Origin: Streptomyces fradiae ATCC 10745 = DSM 40063
GTDB lineage: Bacteria > Actinomycetota > Actinomycetes > Streptomycetales > Streptomycetaceae
Assembly: GCF_008704425.1 (NCBI RefSeq)
Contig: NZ_CP023696.1
Coordinates: 2,590,501 to 2,654,500, forward strand
DNA length: 64,000 nucleotides
Direction: 5' to 3'
A program made the translations under genes and the position numbers. The notes beneath the pieces are model-generated. The model did no database searches. It was given only the letters and a program-made list of their open reading frames with translations, and was not told the origin of the DNA. Shown piece by piece: positions 47,040 through 55,948 of the stretch. Numbering within the stretch: the stretch's first letter is position 1; every line of letters starts with the position of its first letter.

Positions 47040-48311
47040 TCACAGTATTGACGTACCGTCAGCTTTTTCCGGTGTAAAGGCCACCGGAAGCGTGCGCAGG
47101 CCGCGCATGATGAGGCCGCCGCGCCACCGGAGTTCGGCCGGATCGGCGGCCAGCCGCAGGTCCGGCAGGCGTGTCAGCAGCGTGGCGAGCGCGGTCTGCC
47201 CCTCCAGCCGCGCGAGCGGCGCGCCCAGGCAGTAGTGGATGCCGTGCCCGTACCCGAGGTGCTGGTTGTCGCGGCGCCCGAGGTCCAGGACGTCCGGCTC
47301 GGCGAACCGCGCCGGGTCCCGGTCGGCCGCCGCCAGGACGACCAGGACCGGGTCGCCGCGCTCGATCCGCTGCCCGCCCAGCGTGAGCGGCTCCGTCGCG
47401 TACCGCCAGGTCGCCAGCTCAACTGGCCCGTCGTAGCGAAGGAGTTCCTCCACTCCCGTGGCCAGCAGCCCCGTCTCCCCGGCCGCGAGGGACGCCTGGA
47501 GGCGGGCGCGCTCGGCGGGCTCGCGCAGCAGGGCGTAGGTGCCGTTGCCGATGAGGTTCACGGTCGTCTCGAAGCCGGCGAACAGCAGGATGAACGCCAT
47601 CGCCGCGGCCTCGTTCTCGGTGAGGTGCTCACCGTGGTCGGAGGCGCGGATCAGACCGGAGATCAGGTCGTCCCCGGGGTCCGAGCGCTTGCGGTGGATC
47701 AGCTCCACCAGGTACGCCCGCATCCGCTTCACGGCGCGCGCCACCCCGCCGCGCGGCCCGCCCCCGTGCCGGATCATCTGCCCGGCCCAGTCCCGGAAGT
47801 CGTCCTGGTCCTCGGCGGGCACACCGAGCATGTCGCAAATGGCGTAAATGGGGAGCGGAAAGGCGAACTCGTGGATGAGGTCGGCCTCTCCTTTTGTTGC
47901 GAAACCGTCGATGAGACGGTCCGTCAGTTCCTGCACGCGCGGGGCGAACTCGGCGACCCGGCGGGGCGTGAACGCCTTCGACACCAGCCGCCGCAGCCGC
48001 GTGTGGTCCGGCGGGTCGATGTTCAGCAGGTGCGTCATCAGCTCGGCCTTGCGCTCCCCCGGGATGCCCGTCTTGCCCCTGGCGTGGGCGGGCTCGTCGT
48101 GGTGCGCGGGGTTCTTGCTGAGCCGCTGGTCGGCGAGCGCCTGCCGGGCGTCGGCGTACCGGGTGACCAGCCACGCCTCGACCCCGCTGGGCAGCCGCGT
48201 GCGGTGCACCGGCGCGTGCTCCCGCAGCCAGGCGTACGCCGGGTACGGGTCGGTGGCGAACTCCCAGGTGAAGAGTTCCGGGGGCGTGGCGGGGTCGTTC
48301 GCGGCGTTCAC
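47040..48311 (-). CDS. Cytochrome P450
   Basis: A 423-residue soluble bacterial P450 monooxygenase. It shows the oxygen-binding I-helix LLFAGFETTVN, the ExxR motif in VEELLRYDGP, and the haem loop GYGHGIHYCLGAPLARLE with the cysteine ligand; the first position of the loop is Tyr-Gly rather than the usual Phe-Gly. No ferredoxin or reductase gene is adjacent, so it must borrow electrons from elsewhere. The GTG at 48311 directly abuts GAGGG, so translation may be leaderless or start slightly downstream; mazG has the identical start context. The substrate is unknown; a secondary-metabolite or steroid-like compound is possible. Confidence 0.93.
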   Translation of the reverse strand: MNAANDPATPPELFTWEFATDPYPAYAWLREHAPVHRTRLPSGVEAWLVTRYADARQALADQRLSKNPAHHDEPAHARGKTGIPGERKAELMTHLLNIDPPDHTRLRRLVSKAFTPRRVAEFAPRVQELTDRLIDGFATKGEADLIHEFAFPLPIYAICDMLGVPAEDQDDFRDWAGQMIRHGGGPRGGVARAVKRMRAYLVELIHRKRSDPGDDLISGLIRASDHGEHLTENEAAAMAFILLFAGFETTVNLIGNGTYALLREPAERARLQASLAAGETGLLATGVEELLRYDGPVELATWRYATEPLTLGGQRIERGDPVLVVLAAADRDPARFAEPDVLDLGRRDNQHLGYGHGIHYCLGAPLARLEGQTALATLLTRLPDLRLAADPAELRWRGGLIMRGLRTLPVAFTPEKADGTSIL

Positions 48312-48478
48312 CCCTCGACGGTATCCGCCCGGCCGGCGCGGGGGCGGCGGCCCCCGTGCCGGGTGGCTCGGGTGCTGCCCGCGGCTCGGGTGCTGCCCGC
48401 GGCTCGGGCGGGGACGCTACGCGAGGGCGGGGCGGTCACCGGGGGCCGAGGGGGGCCGTCACGCGAGGGCCGCACCGT

Positions 48479-49612
48479 TCACGCGGGCGCGTGGCCGTCC
48501 GCCGGGTCGCCGCCGTCCGCCGGGACGTCGTCCGCCGCCGGGTCCCCGCCGTCCGCCCCGTCGTGGGCCCCGTCCGCCGGGTCGCCGTCCGCCGCCGGGT
48601 CCCCGTCGTCCGCCCCGTCGTGGGCCCCGTCCGCCGGGCCGTGGCCCTCCGCCGCGCGGATGGCGTCCCGGTACGCGCGGGCCGCGGCGCGCAGGGCGGC
48701 CTCCGGGTCCACGCCGTCCGCCTCCGCGCGGGCCGCCGCCTCCAGCAGGGCGTGGCCCACGTCCTCCCCCTCCGGGAGCGGGACGTCCAGGCCCGCGGCG
48801 CGCACGCGCCCCGCCAGCTTCGCCGCCAGCGCCAGTCCGGGCTGGCCCAGGGGGACGCCGTCCGTGACGGAGGTGCGCCGCTTCTCGGCGGCCTTGGTGC
48901 GCAGCCAGTGCTCCTTGACCTCCTCGGGCGTCTCGGCGGTCGCGTCGCCGAAGACGTGCGGGTGCCGGTGGACGAGCTTGTCGACCAGGCCCCCCGCCAC
49001 GTCGTCCAGCGAGAACGGCTCCTCCTCGTCCTCCTCGGCGATCCGCGCGTGGAAGACGACCTGGAGCAGCACGTCCCCCAGCTCCTCCCGCAGCTCCGCG
49101 CGGTCGCCGTCCTCGATCGCCTCGACCAGCTCGTACGCCTCCTCGATGGCGTACTTGGCCAGGCCCCGGTGCGTCTGCCGGGACGACCAGGGGCACGCGC
49201 GGCGGATGCGGTCCATCACCTCGACCAGGTCGAGGAGGCGGGCGCCGGGCAGGTCGTACGAGCCGGGCAGCAGCTCCAGGTCGGGCATGGCGGTGCGGCC
49301 GGACCCGGCGAGCCGGGCCAGGCCGTCGGTCAGCGCCCGGTCGCCCTCGCCGGACGCGAGGACGACGACCGTGCGGCCGCCGGCGCAGGCGTCGACCAGT
49401 TCCTCTGCCGTGGGCGCGGCGATCCCGACGGTGACGCCGGCCTCCCGCAGGTACGGGAGCTGGGGGTGGCCGGCGTCGGGGCACAGCACCGCGTCGGCGG
49501 CGCGCAGGGTCCGCCACGCCGGCCAGGACAGCACGCCGGGCGCCACCCGGTGGCTGGTGGTGAGGAGGACGACGCGGCCGGTGCCGGGGGTGTCTGCGGG
49601 TTCGGCGTTCAC
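48479..49612 (-). CDS. mazG: MazG-family nucleoside triphosphate pyrophosphohydrolase
   Basis: Removes pyrophosphate from aberrant or regulatory NTPs. The 377-residue protein has an N-terminal methylase-like part (about 10-115), then the MazG domain (about 130-260) with metal ligands in YAIEEAYELVEAIEDGDRAE and LREELGDVLLQVVFHARIAE, and the paired DVAGGLVDKLVHRHPHVFGD. The C-terminal 60 residues are a disordered Asp/Gly/Ala tail encoded by an in-frame 57-bp duplication (48530 and 48587). GTG 49612 lies in the same GAGGGGTGAACGCC context as the P450 start. It is downstream of the SurA-like gene by 23 bp. Confidence 0.92.
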   Translation of the reverse strand: MNAEPADTPGTGRVVLLTTSHRVAPGVLSWPAWRTLRAADAVLCPDAGHPQLPYLREAGVTVGIAAPTAEELVDACAGGRTVVVLASGEGDRALTDGLARLAGSGRTAMPDLELLPGSYDLPGARLLDLVEVMDRIRRACPWSSRQTHRGLAKYAIEEAYELVEAIEDGDRAELREELGDVLLQVVFHARIAEEDEEEPFSLDDVAGGLVDKLVHRHPHVFGDATAETPEEVKEHWLRTKAAEKRRTSVTDGVPLGQPGLALAAKLAGRVRAAGLDVPLPEGEDVGHALLEAAARAEADGVDPEAALRAAARAYRDAIRAAEGHGPADGAHDGADDGDPAADGDPADGAHDGADGGDPAADDVPADGGDPADGHAPA

Positions 49613-49635
49613 CCCTCGAACCTACCGCCTCGCCC

Positions 49636-50286
49636 CTACCCGACGGCCGGGACCGCCGCCGGGTCCTGGCTGACCTGGCGCAGCCAGGGGGCCTGCTGCT
49701 CGCCGAGCTGGATGCGGTCGTGGTCCCAGGTGCCGTACCGGGGGTTCACGTCGACGCCGAGCTCCTTGGAGGCGGCGCCGAACAGCTTGGTGAGCTTCTC
49801 CTGGCCCTCGGGGGTGTTGGTCACCCCGTACCTCTCGGCGATCTTGTTCATGAGGACGTTGCGGCGGACCAGGCCGTCGATCTCGCCGGGGGCGGTGCCC
49901 TGCTGCCGCAGGAGCATCTCGGCGAGCCCGCGGTCGCCGCCGTACTGGCGGGCGGCGTCGCTCCGGGTCCGCTGGACCTCCTTGCGGCTGGCGGTGATGC
50001 CGGCGTCGGCGGCGACCTTCTCCACCACCCGGTCGAAGATCATTCCGTTGAGCTTCTCGCGGCTGAGGTCGCCCGTGGCGCGGATGAGCTGGTCGCCCTG
50101 GGGCGACGCCTCCTGCGCCGTGCGGACGTCCCGGACCTGGGCCTGGAGGGCGGTCGTCTCGATCCGCTGGCCGCCGACGACGGCCGCCGCGCCCGGGTGG
50201 GCGTCGCTGCCGCAGGCGCTGAGGAGTGGGGCCGCGGCGACGAGGGCGGCGGACACGGAGAGGGCGGTGCGACGGCGGCGGTGCAA
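49636..50286 (-). CDS. SurA N-terminal-domain lipoprotein
   Basis: A 216-residue secreted lipoprotein related to the SurA/PrsA chaperone N-domain. A basic start and hydrophobic core lead to the lipobox LLSACG (cysteine about residue 25), then VVGGQRIETTALQAQVRDVR and helices typical of the SurA N-terminal domain; no PPIase (parvulin) domain follows. The best start is a rare TTG at 50286 with GGGAGG seven bases upstream; no ATG or GTG fits. It precedes mazG closely, and this pairing near mfd is common in streptomycetes as I recall. It probably helps fold exported proteins. Confidence 0.85.
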   Translation of the reverse strand: MHRRRRTALSVSAALVAAAPLLSACGSDAHPGAAAVVGGQRIETTALQAQVRDVRTAQEASPQGDQLIRATGDLSREKLNGMIFDRVVEKVAADAGITASRKEVQRTRSDAARQYGGDRGLAEMLLRQQGTAPGEIDGLVRRNVLMNKIAERYGVTNTPEGQEKLTKLFGAASKELGVDVNPRYGTWDHDRIQLGEQQAPWLRQVSQDPAAVPAVG

Positions 50287-50369
50287 AGGGGGCCTCCCGG
50301 CGTGGGTCGTACGTCAGTGTCAACGACCTTGCGGTGATCGATGGTAGGCAGTGGCCGTGGTCCGGGCCA

Positions 50370-50852
50370 CTACTTCGGAGCCACTTCTGCCAACGAGTCA
50401 CGGTCCCCCGGGTTCCCGCGCCCTCGCCGTCCTCCCCGCCCTCTCGGCCCTCCGCGCCCTCCGCGCCCTCCGCGCTCCTCGGGGCGCAGCATGATCGTCC
50501 GGGAGACGACGAACGTGACGGGGATGGCCGCGGCGGCCGCGAGCAGCGGCGCGTACCGGCTGGACAGGCCCGCCACCCCGACCAGCAGCCACACCCCGGC
50601 GGTGGTGATCACGAAGTTGGCGGCGTTGGTGAGGGGGAAGAGCAGGAACTTCCGCCAGGTGGGGCGGGTGCGGTAGGTGAAGTGGCTGGTGAGGAAGAAC
50701 GAGCCGGTCATCGACAGCAGGAACGCGACGACGTGCGCGGCGACGTACGGCAGGCCGAGCGCGAGGAACAGCAGGTAGCAGCCGTAGTAGGTGCCGGTGT
50801 TCACCACCCCGACCAGGGCGAACCTGACGATCTGGCCGCTGACGCCGGTCAT
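50370..50852 (-). CDS. GtrA-family membrane protein
   Basis: A 160-residue protein with four membrane helices (VRFALVGVVNTGTYYGCYLL, VAAHVVAFLLSMTGSFFLTS, FVITTAGVWLLVGVAGL, LAAAAAIPVTFVVSRTI), the shape of GtrA/GtcA proteins thought to flip undecaprenyl-phosphate sugars to the outside. The tail is an Arg/Gly-rich cytoplasmic end (about 133-160). ATG 50852 overlaps the stop of the GT2 gene by four bases, so the two are coupled. With the divergent YfhO-like gene it completes a three-part extracytoplasmic glycosylation set. Confidence 0.88.
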   Translation of the reverse strand: MTGVSGQIVRFALVGVVNTGTYYGCYLLFLALGLPYVAAHVVAFLLSMTGSFFLTSHFTYRTRPTWRKFLLFPLTNAANFVITTAGVWLLVGVAGLSSRYAPLLAAAAAIPVTFVVSRTIMLRPEERGGRGGRGGPRGRGGRRGRGNPGDRDSLAEVAPK

Positions 50853-51820
50853 CTTCGACTGAACTCCCCGGGTGACGGTCGGGTGCGCGGGGCACCGGTG
50901 TTCGCCGCCTTCACCAGGAAGTGGGGGCGCCGCTTCACCTCGTAGTAGATACGGCCCACATACTCCCCGATCACGCCGAGCATGACCATCTGGACACCGG
51001 CGAGCGCGGTGACGGCGACCAGCAGGGTGACGTATCCGGGCGTGTCGACGCCGTTGACCAGGGCGTCGCCCACGATCCACGCCGCGTACAGGGACGCGGT
51101 GCCCACCAGGACGAGCCCCAGGTGGAGGGCGAGGCGGAGCGGTTTGTCGTTGAAGGAGAGCAGCCCGTCCAGCCCGTAGTCGAACAGCTTCCGGAGCGTC
51201 CATTTCGAGCGGCCCGACTCGCGGCCCTCGTTGCGGTACTCGAAGGTCGTCGTGGGGAACCCGACCCAGGCGAAGATCCCTTTCGAGAAGCGGTTGTACT
51301 CGGTGAGCTCCAGGACCGCGTCGACCGCGCGGCGCGACAGCAGCCGGAAGTCGCCGACGCCGTCGACCAGCTCCACGTCCACCAGCCGGTTGATCACCCG
51401 GTAGTAGCCGCGGGCGAGCAGGGTGCGGGTGACCCGGTCGCCGTCGCGGGTCCGGCGGGCGACGACCTGGTCCCAGCCCTCGGCGTGCAGCTCCAGCATG
51501 CGGCCGACGAGGCGCGGCGGGTGCTGGAGGTCGGCGTCCATGAGGACCACCGCGTCCCCGGCGGCATGGCGGAGCCCGGCGAGCATGGCGGCCTCCTTGC
51601 CGAAGTTCCGGCTGAAGGAGACGTAGCGCACGCGCGGGTCGGCGGCGGCCCGCTCCTGGAGCAGCTCCAGGGTGCGGTCGCGGCTGCCGTCGTCCACGTA
51701 GACGAGCTCGAAGTCCGCCGCGATGTGACCCAGTTCCCGGGTGACGTGCTCGTGGAACCGGGCGATGATCTCCTCTTCGTCGTAACAGGGCACCACTATC
51801 GAGATCAGCACGCGGTACAC
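50849..51820 (-). CDS. GT2 polyprenyl-phosphate glycosyltransferase (GtrB/CsbB-like)
   Basis: A 323-residue enzyme that should load a sugar from a nucleotide sugar onto undecaprenyl phosphate. The GT2 catalytic domain shows ISIVVPCYDEEEIIARFH, FELVYVDDGSRDRTLELL and VVLMDADLQHPPRLV with the DxD metal site, then EYNRFSKGIFAWVGF; two C-terminal membrane helices follow (ALHLGLVLVGTASLYAAWIV and YVTLLVAVTALAGVQMVMLG). The start is GTG 51820 (weak GGCGG six bases upstream) or GTG 51811. It is the first gene of a coupled pair with GtrA and diverges from the YfhO-like gene over 58 bp. Confidence 0.9.
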   Translation of the reverse strand: MYRVLISIVVPCYDEEEIIARFHEHVTRELGHIAADFELVYVDDGSRDRTLELLQERAAADPRVRYVSFSRNFGKEAAMLAGLRHAAGDAVVLMDADLQHPPRLVGRMLELHAEGWDQVVARRTRDGDRVTRTLLARGYYRVINRLVDVELVDGVGDFRLLSRRAVDAVLELTEYNRFSKGIFAWVGFPTTTFEYRNEGRESGRSKWTLRKLFDYGLDGLLSFNDKPLRLALHLGLVLVGTASLYAAWIVGDALVNGVDTPGYVTLLVAVTALAGVQMVMLGVIGEYVGRIYYEVKRRPHFLVKAANTGAPRTRPSPGEFSRR

Positions 51821-51878
51821 GGAAACCGCCGAGCGTGTCGGGTGCGGACCCCTCCTGTGGCGGGCAGGCGGCCATCCG

Positions 51879-54800
51879 GTGAACTCGCCCGTGGGGAACG
51901 GGTATCGGGCGATTTCCGGCGCCGCCCGGTGCCATATTCGGGGCGTGGCCGGATTCCGTACCTGTGGTGGGACTGGGGCCGGGACCGGGACCGGTCCTGG
52001 CGGTGACGTCGATGCCGGGGACGGTGCCGGGCTCGGTGATGCCGGGGGCGGGGCCGGGGGCGGTGCCGGGCTCGGTGGTGACGCCGGGGCCGGGGCCGGG
52101 GGCGGTGGTGGTGGTGGTGGTGCGGGTGGGGGCTCGGGGGCTTCGCCCGGTTCCGCGCGGGGCGCCTGGGTGGCCGCCCTGCCCGCCGCGCTGCTGGCCG
52201 TGGCGGCGGTCTGCGCCGGTGACGCCGCCGCCCGCACCTTCCCCTTCGGGGCGCGCACCCGTGCCGTCAACGACCTCGGCAACCAGTTCGTGCCGTTCCA
52301 CGCCCACCTGTGGGACCTGCTGCACGGTCGGGCCGGCGGCGGGGTGCTGCTCAACTGGCGCTCGGGCTACGGGACCAGCCTGCTCCCCGATCTGGGCACC
52401 TATCTGACCAGCCCGTTCGCCCTGCTCGTCGCGGTCTTCCCACGGGAGCGGATCGACCTGGCCGTGTACGTGGTGACGGCCCTGAAGCCGGGCGCCGCCG
52501 CTGCCGCCATGGCCGTGGTGCTGCTGCGGCAGCGGCGGGGCCCCCGGTGGGGCGCCGCCGTGCTCGGCGCCGCCTACGCGCTGTGCGGCTGGGCGGTGGT
52601 GGAGGCCGCCTACAACCCGATGTGGCTGGACGGGCTGATCGCCTTCCCGCTGCTGTGCCTGGTGGTGGAGTGGGTGCGGGAGGGGCGGCGGACCGCGCTG
52701 GGGCCGGTCGTCGTGGCCCTGTGCTGGGCGGCGAACTTCTACACGGCGTACATGGCCACGCTGGGCGCGGGGCTGGTGCTGCTCGTGCGCATCGCGGTGG
52801 GGGCCGGGGCGGGGCGTGCGGGGTCCGCGGAGCGTGGGTCCGGGGGCGTCGCCGGGCGCGGGACGGGGGCGGTGCTGGGGCGGGCGGTGCTGACCGTGCT
52901 GCTGGGGGTGGGGCTGGCGGCGCCGGTACTGGTGCCGGTGTTCCTCGGGTCGCGGCACGCCTATCCGGGGTGGACCCGCCGGTTCGAGGCGGCGGAGTGG
53001 GCCGACGTGGCCGCGCGGGTGCTCCCGGTGACGTACAGCTTCTTCACCCCCGCGCTGTTCCTGGGCGCGGGGGCGCTGCTGCTCGCCGCCGCGTTGCCCT
53101 TCCACCGGGCGGTGGCCGGGCGGGAGCGGGGCGGGTGGTGCGCGCTGGCCGCGGGGGTGGTGCTGTCGGCGCAGTGGGAGCCGACGCACCTGGTGTGGCA
53201 TGTGTTCGCCACGCCGAACGGCAGCCCGTACCGGCAGACGTTCGTCCTGGCCGGTGTGGTGGTGATGGCGGCGTGGACGGGGGTGGCCGCGGGCGGCTGG
53301 CCGGGATGGCGTCCGCTGCTGGGCGGGGCGGCGGTGCTGGGCGCGGTCGCGGCCGGCGCGGCGGGCAGCGCGCTGGTGTCGGGCGCGGCGTACGGGCTGT
53401 TCGGCGGCGCGGCGCTGGTCGCGGTGGCGGGGGTACTGCTGCTGCGCGCGGGGGCGGGGCCGGTCCGGGGGGCGGGGTCCGGGCGGGAGGCGTTGAGCGA
53501 GGCGGGGCCCCGGGGGGACGGCCTGTGGGGAGCGGGGGCGCTGCGGCGGGCGGGGGGCGGACGGCGGTCGCCGCGGGGTGCGGGGCTCCGGGGTGTGCTC
53601 CGTGGTGCGGGGCTCCGGGGTGTGCTCCGTGGTGCGGGGCACGGGCGGCGGGTGCTGCGGGGGGCGGGGGGACTGCTGCTGGCGGGCACCGTGGTCGTGC
53701 CGGGGGCGGCCACCACCGCGTACGCCGACCGGGAGCGGCCCGCGCGGCTGGACCACTACCCGTCCTGGGGCGCCGCGCACGACGCGCGGGCGGCGGCCGT
53801 GCGGGGCGCGGACGGCTGGCCCGGCCACCGGACGGAGCCGGGCCGGCCGCAGCTGACGGGCAACGACCCGCTGCTGGTCGGCGGGCAGGGCGCCGCGTAC
53901 TACAGCAGCCACACCCCCGAGGTGTGGACCCGGACCCTCGCGGCGCTCGGGGGCGGCTGGACCTCGCACGGGCGCAGCCTCCAGAGCCTCGACAACCCCG
54001 TGACGGACGCCCTGTTCGCGGTGGGCGCCCGGTGGCGCGACGGGCGGCTGGTGTGGAACGCGCAGCGGCTGCCGCTGGTGACGGTCCGGCCGTCCAATCC
54101 GCGCGAGCTCCGGTACGGCGCCTCCGCGTTCCGCAACCAGGAGCTGCTGCTCGGGTCCCGCGTCTACGGCCTCCCCTCCGACGGGGTGTGCCCGGTCGGC
54201 CACGAGGTCTTCGCCTGGGCGCCCGACTTCACCGGAACGGCGCGCCTCGGCGGCGGCCGGCCGGTCGAGCTGCGCGGCGGGCTGCCCAAGCGGCGGGCCG
54301 CCATGACCCCGCTCGGCGTCCAGCGCGTGGCGGGCGCGCGCGTGGAGTGGCGGGGCCGGGGTGCCGTGCCGGGGGGTTCCGTCGGCTGCCTCGACCGGGC
54401 GCTGCTGGGCGAGGCGGTGGCCCGGCTGCGCGCCGGGGCGGCGGTGGACGTACGGGTGGACGGCGACCGGGTGGAGGCCCGGCTGGCGCCGGGGGCGCGC
54501 GGGGTGGCCGTCCTGGCGGCGCCCCGGATCGCCGGGTGGCGGTGCGAGGGCCGGCCGGCCGGGGAGCACCTGGGGCTGATGGCCGTTCGGGTGCCACCGG
54601 GCGCGCGGTCGGTGAGCTGCGCGTTCCGCACGCCGGGGCTGCGCGCCGGGGCGGCCGCCGGGGCGCTGGCGGTGGCGGGGCTGGTGGTGGCGGGGTTCGC
54701 CCTGCGGCCGCCGGGGCCTGCGGGGCCTGCGGGGGTCGCACGGCCGGCGGGGGTCGCACGGCCGGCGGGGCCGTCGGGGGCCGCGGGCATGGCGCGGGCG

Positions 54801-54980
54801 TCGGGGGTGGCGGGGCCTGCGGGGGCGTCGGGGGTGGCGGCGCCTGCGGGGGTGGTGCGGGCGGTGGGGGCGGTGCGGGCGGTGGGGGCGCGGCTCCGGC
54901 GCGCGCGCCGCCCGTACGCCACCAAGACTTCACCCGCGCACCACCGTGCGGTCTCCCGCGAGCGGGGCGGCGCGGCGTAG
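51879..54980 (+). CDS. YfhO-family membrane protein (GT-C-like)
   Basis: A large (up to 1033 residues) membrane protein. It carries an extracytoplasmic loop with NDLGNQFVPFHAHLWDLLHG typical of YfhO/GT-C transferases, about a dozen membrane helices (about 100-560), a low-complexity Arg/Gly linker containing a 9-residue repeat GLRGVLRGA from a 27-bp DNA repeat (53577-53630), a soluble extracytoplasmic domain (about 620-900), one last helix and a repetitive Ala/Gly/Pro tail. It should transfer the lipid-linked sugar made by the GT2/GtrA pair to a wall polymer. The start is uncertain: GTG 51879 gives an odd 90-residue glycine-rich front; later GTGs exist. Confidence 0.82.
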   Translation: MNSPVGNGYRAISGAARCHIRGVAGFRTCGGTGAGTGTGPGGDVDAGDGAGLGDAGGGAGGGAGLGGDAGAGAGGGGGGGGAGGGSGASPGSARGAWVAALPAALLAVAAVCAGDAAARTFPFGARTRAVNDLGNQFVPFHAHLWDLLHGRAGGGVLLNWRSGYGTSLLPDLGTYLTSPFALLVAVFPRERIDLAVYVVTALKPGAAAAAMAVVLLRQRRGPRWGAAVLGAAYALCGWAVVEAAYNPMWLDGLIAFPLLCLVVEWVREGRRTALGPVVVALCWAANFYTAYMATLGAGLVLLVRIAVGAGAGRAGSAERGSGGVAGRGTGAVLGRAVLTVLLGVGLAAPVLVPVFLGSRHAYPGWTRRFEAAEWADVAARVLPVTYSFFTPALFLGAGALLLAAALPFHRAVAGRERGGWCALAAGVVLSAQWEPTHLVWHVFATPNGSPYRQTFVLAGVVVMAAWTGVAAGGWPGWRPLLGGAAVLGAVAAGAAGSALVSGAAYGLFGGAALVAVAGVLLLRAGAGPVRGAGSGREALSEAGPRGDGLWGAGALRRAGGGRRSPRGAGLRGVLRGAGLRGVLRGAGHGRRVLRGAGGLLLAGTVVVPGAATTAYADRERPARLDHYPSWGAAHDARAAAVRGADGWPGHRTEPGRPQLTGNDPLLVGGQGAAYYSSHTPEVWTRTLAALGGGWTSHGRSLQSLDNPVTDALFAVGARWRDGRLVWNAQRLPLVTVRPSNPRELRYGASAFRNQELLLGSRVYGLPSDGVCPVGHEVFAWAPDFTGTARLGGGRPVELRGGLPKRRAAMTPLGVQRVAGARVEWRGRGAVPGGSVGCLDRALLGEAVARLRAGAAVDVRVDGDRVEARLAPGARGVAVLAAPRIAGWRCEGRPAGEHLGLMAVRVPPGARSVSCAFRTPGLRAGAAAGALAVAGLVVAGFALRPPGPAGPAGVARPAGVARPAGPSGAAGMARASGVAGPAGASGVAAPAGVVRAVGAVRAVGARLRRARRPYATKTSPAHHRAVSRERGGAA

Positions 54981-54990
54981 CTTGCCCCGC

Positions 54991-55773
54991 ATGCCCTCTC
55001 TTCTGAGCAACCCGCTGACGAGGCGGCTGCTGCGGCCCGCCGTCTCCCTGGTCGAGCAGCGCATGGAGCACGTGACGCACGCGTTCCAGAAGGACCTGGA
55101 CGCCCTCCACCACGAGCTCGCCGATCTGCGGCGGCGCAGCTACGGGCTCGGGCTGCTGCTCGACCACACGGGCCGCGACGCGCACCGGATGCCGACGCCC
55201 GAGCAGGTGGACCGGCTCGTCGCCGAGCTCGGCGCGCTGACCGGCGCGGCGGACGAGCGGGCGCGCGGCGACGTCACGGTGGCGTACCGGCACCTCGTGG
55301 CGCTGGAGGCGCTGGGCGCCGGCGGGATCGGGGGCTCGGTGTCCGACGTGTGCGGCCGGCTGGCGGCGGTGCCCCGGCTCGTGGGCGCGGCCCGCGGCGG
55401 CGTGGTGGAGGTCCTGGAGACCGGAGCCCGGCACGGGCTGTTCGCGGCGGCGCTGCGCAGGATGCTCCGGCGCCAGGGCGTGGAGGCCCGGCTGACGCTG
55501 ACCGGTGCGCTGGACGAGGACGCGGTGCGGGACAACCTGGCGCTGGGCGGGGCCGGTTCCGGCGAGACGCGGCTGGTGCGGGGCGGGCCGGACGGGCCCG
55601 AGGTGCGGGACCGGCGGTACGGCGTGCTGCTGCTGGACGCGGCCTGCGAGGACGTCCTCGGCCTGGCCGCCCCCGACGCGCTCCTGGTCGCCCCGCCGGC
55701 CGCCTCCGCCGGCCTGGGCCTGCGCCCCCTCGGCCGGGTGGCCGACTCCGCGTACCACTCGGCCGCGGCGTAG
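54991..55773 (+). CDS. Hypothetical protein beside YfhO gene
   Basis: A 260-residue protein without membrane helices. The first 60 residues form basic helices (SNPLTRRLLRPAVSLVEQRM) that may touch the membrane, followed by a helical stretch and a C-terminal alpha/beta region (GGVVEVLETGARHGLFAAAL, YGVLLLDAACEDVLGLAAPD) with a look of a Rossmann fold lacking a clear nucleotide loop. ATG 54991 is ten bases after the YfhO stop; GTG 54946 would overlap it. No family is recognised. Position suggests a part in the same glycosylation process, but this is only an inference. Confidence 0.65.
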   Translation: MPSLLSNPLTRRLLRPAVSLVEQRMEHVTHAFQKDLDALHHELADLRRRSYGLGLLLDHTGRDAHRMPTPEQVDRLVAELGALTGAADERARGDVTVAYRHLVALEALGAGGIGGSVSDVCGRLAAVPRLVGAARGGVVEVLETGARHGLFAAALRRMLRRQGVEARLTLTGALDEDAVRDNLALGGAGSGETRLVRGGPDGPEVRDRRYGVLLLDAACEDVLGLAAPDALLVAPPAASAGLGLRPLGRVADSAYHSAAA

Positions 55774-55948
55774 GGCCCCCGGACCGTACGGGCCGGGCGC
55801 CGGGGCCCGGGGTGCGGCGGGGCCGCTCGTGGCCGGCGCGGGGACCGGGCCGCTTCGTACACCCGGTTCGCCGTCACGGCACGCGCGGAGCCGGCACATG
55901 CCCCAGCCGTCGCCCGCACCGGCTCCCTGCCCGCCCGCCGCGATGCCG

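Noticed and set aside
51960..52150. Glycine-rich N-terminus of the YfhO protein as a functional domain
   Set aside because: It is a G-rich DNA tract giving poly-Gly/Ala/Asp. More likely the true start lies downstream, so I do not read function into it.
50370..54569. A single minus-strand open frame of about 1400 codons covering the YfhO region
   Set aside because: Only its last 160 codons (GtrA) look like protein. The rest is antisense to the YfhO gene and is Pro/Arg/His-rich, the usual shadow of G+C-rich coding DNA.
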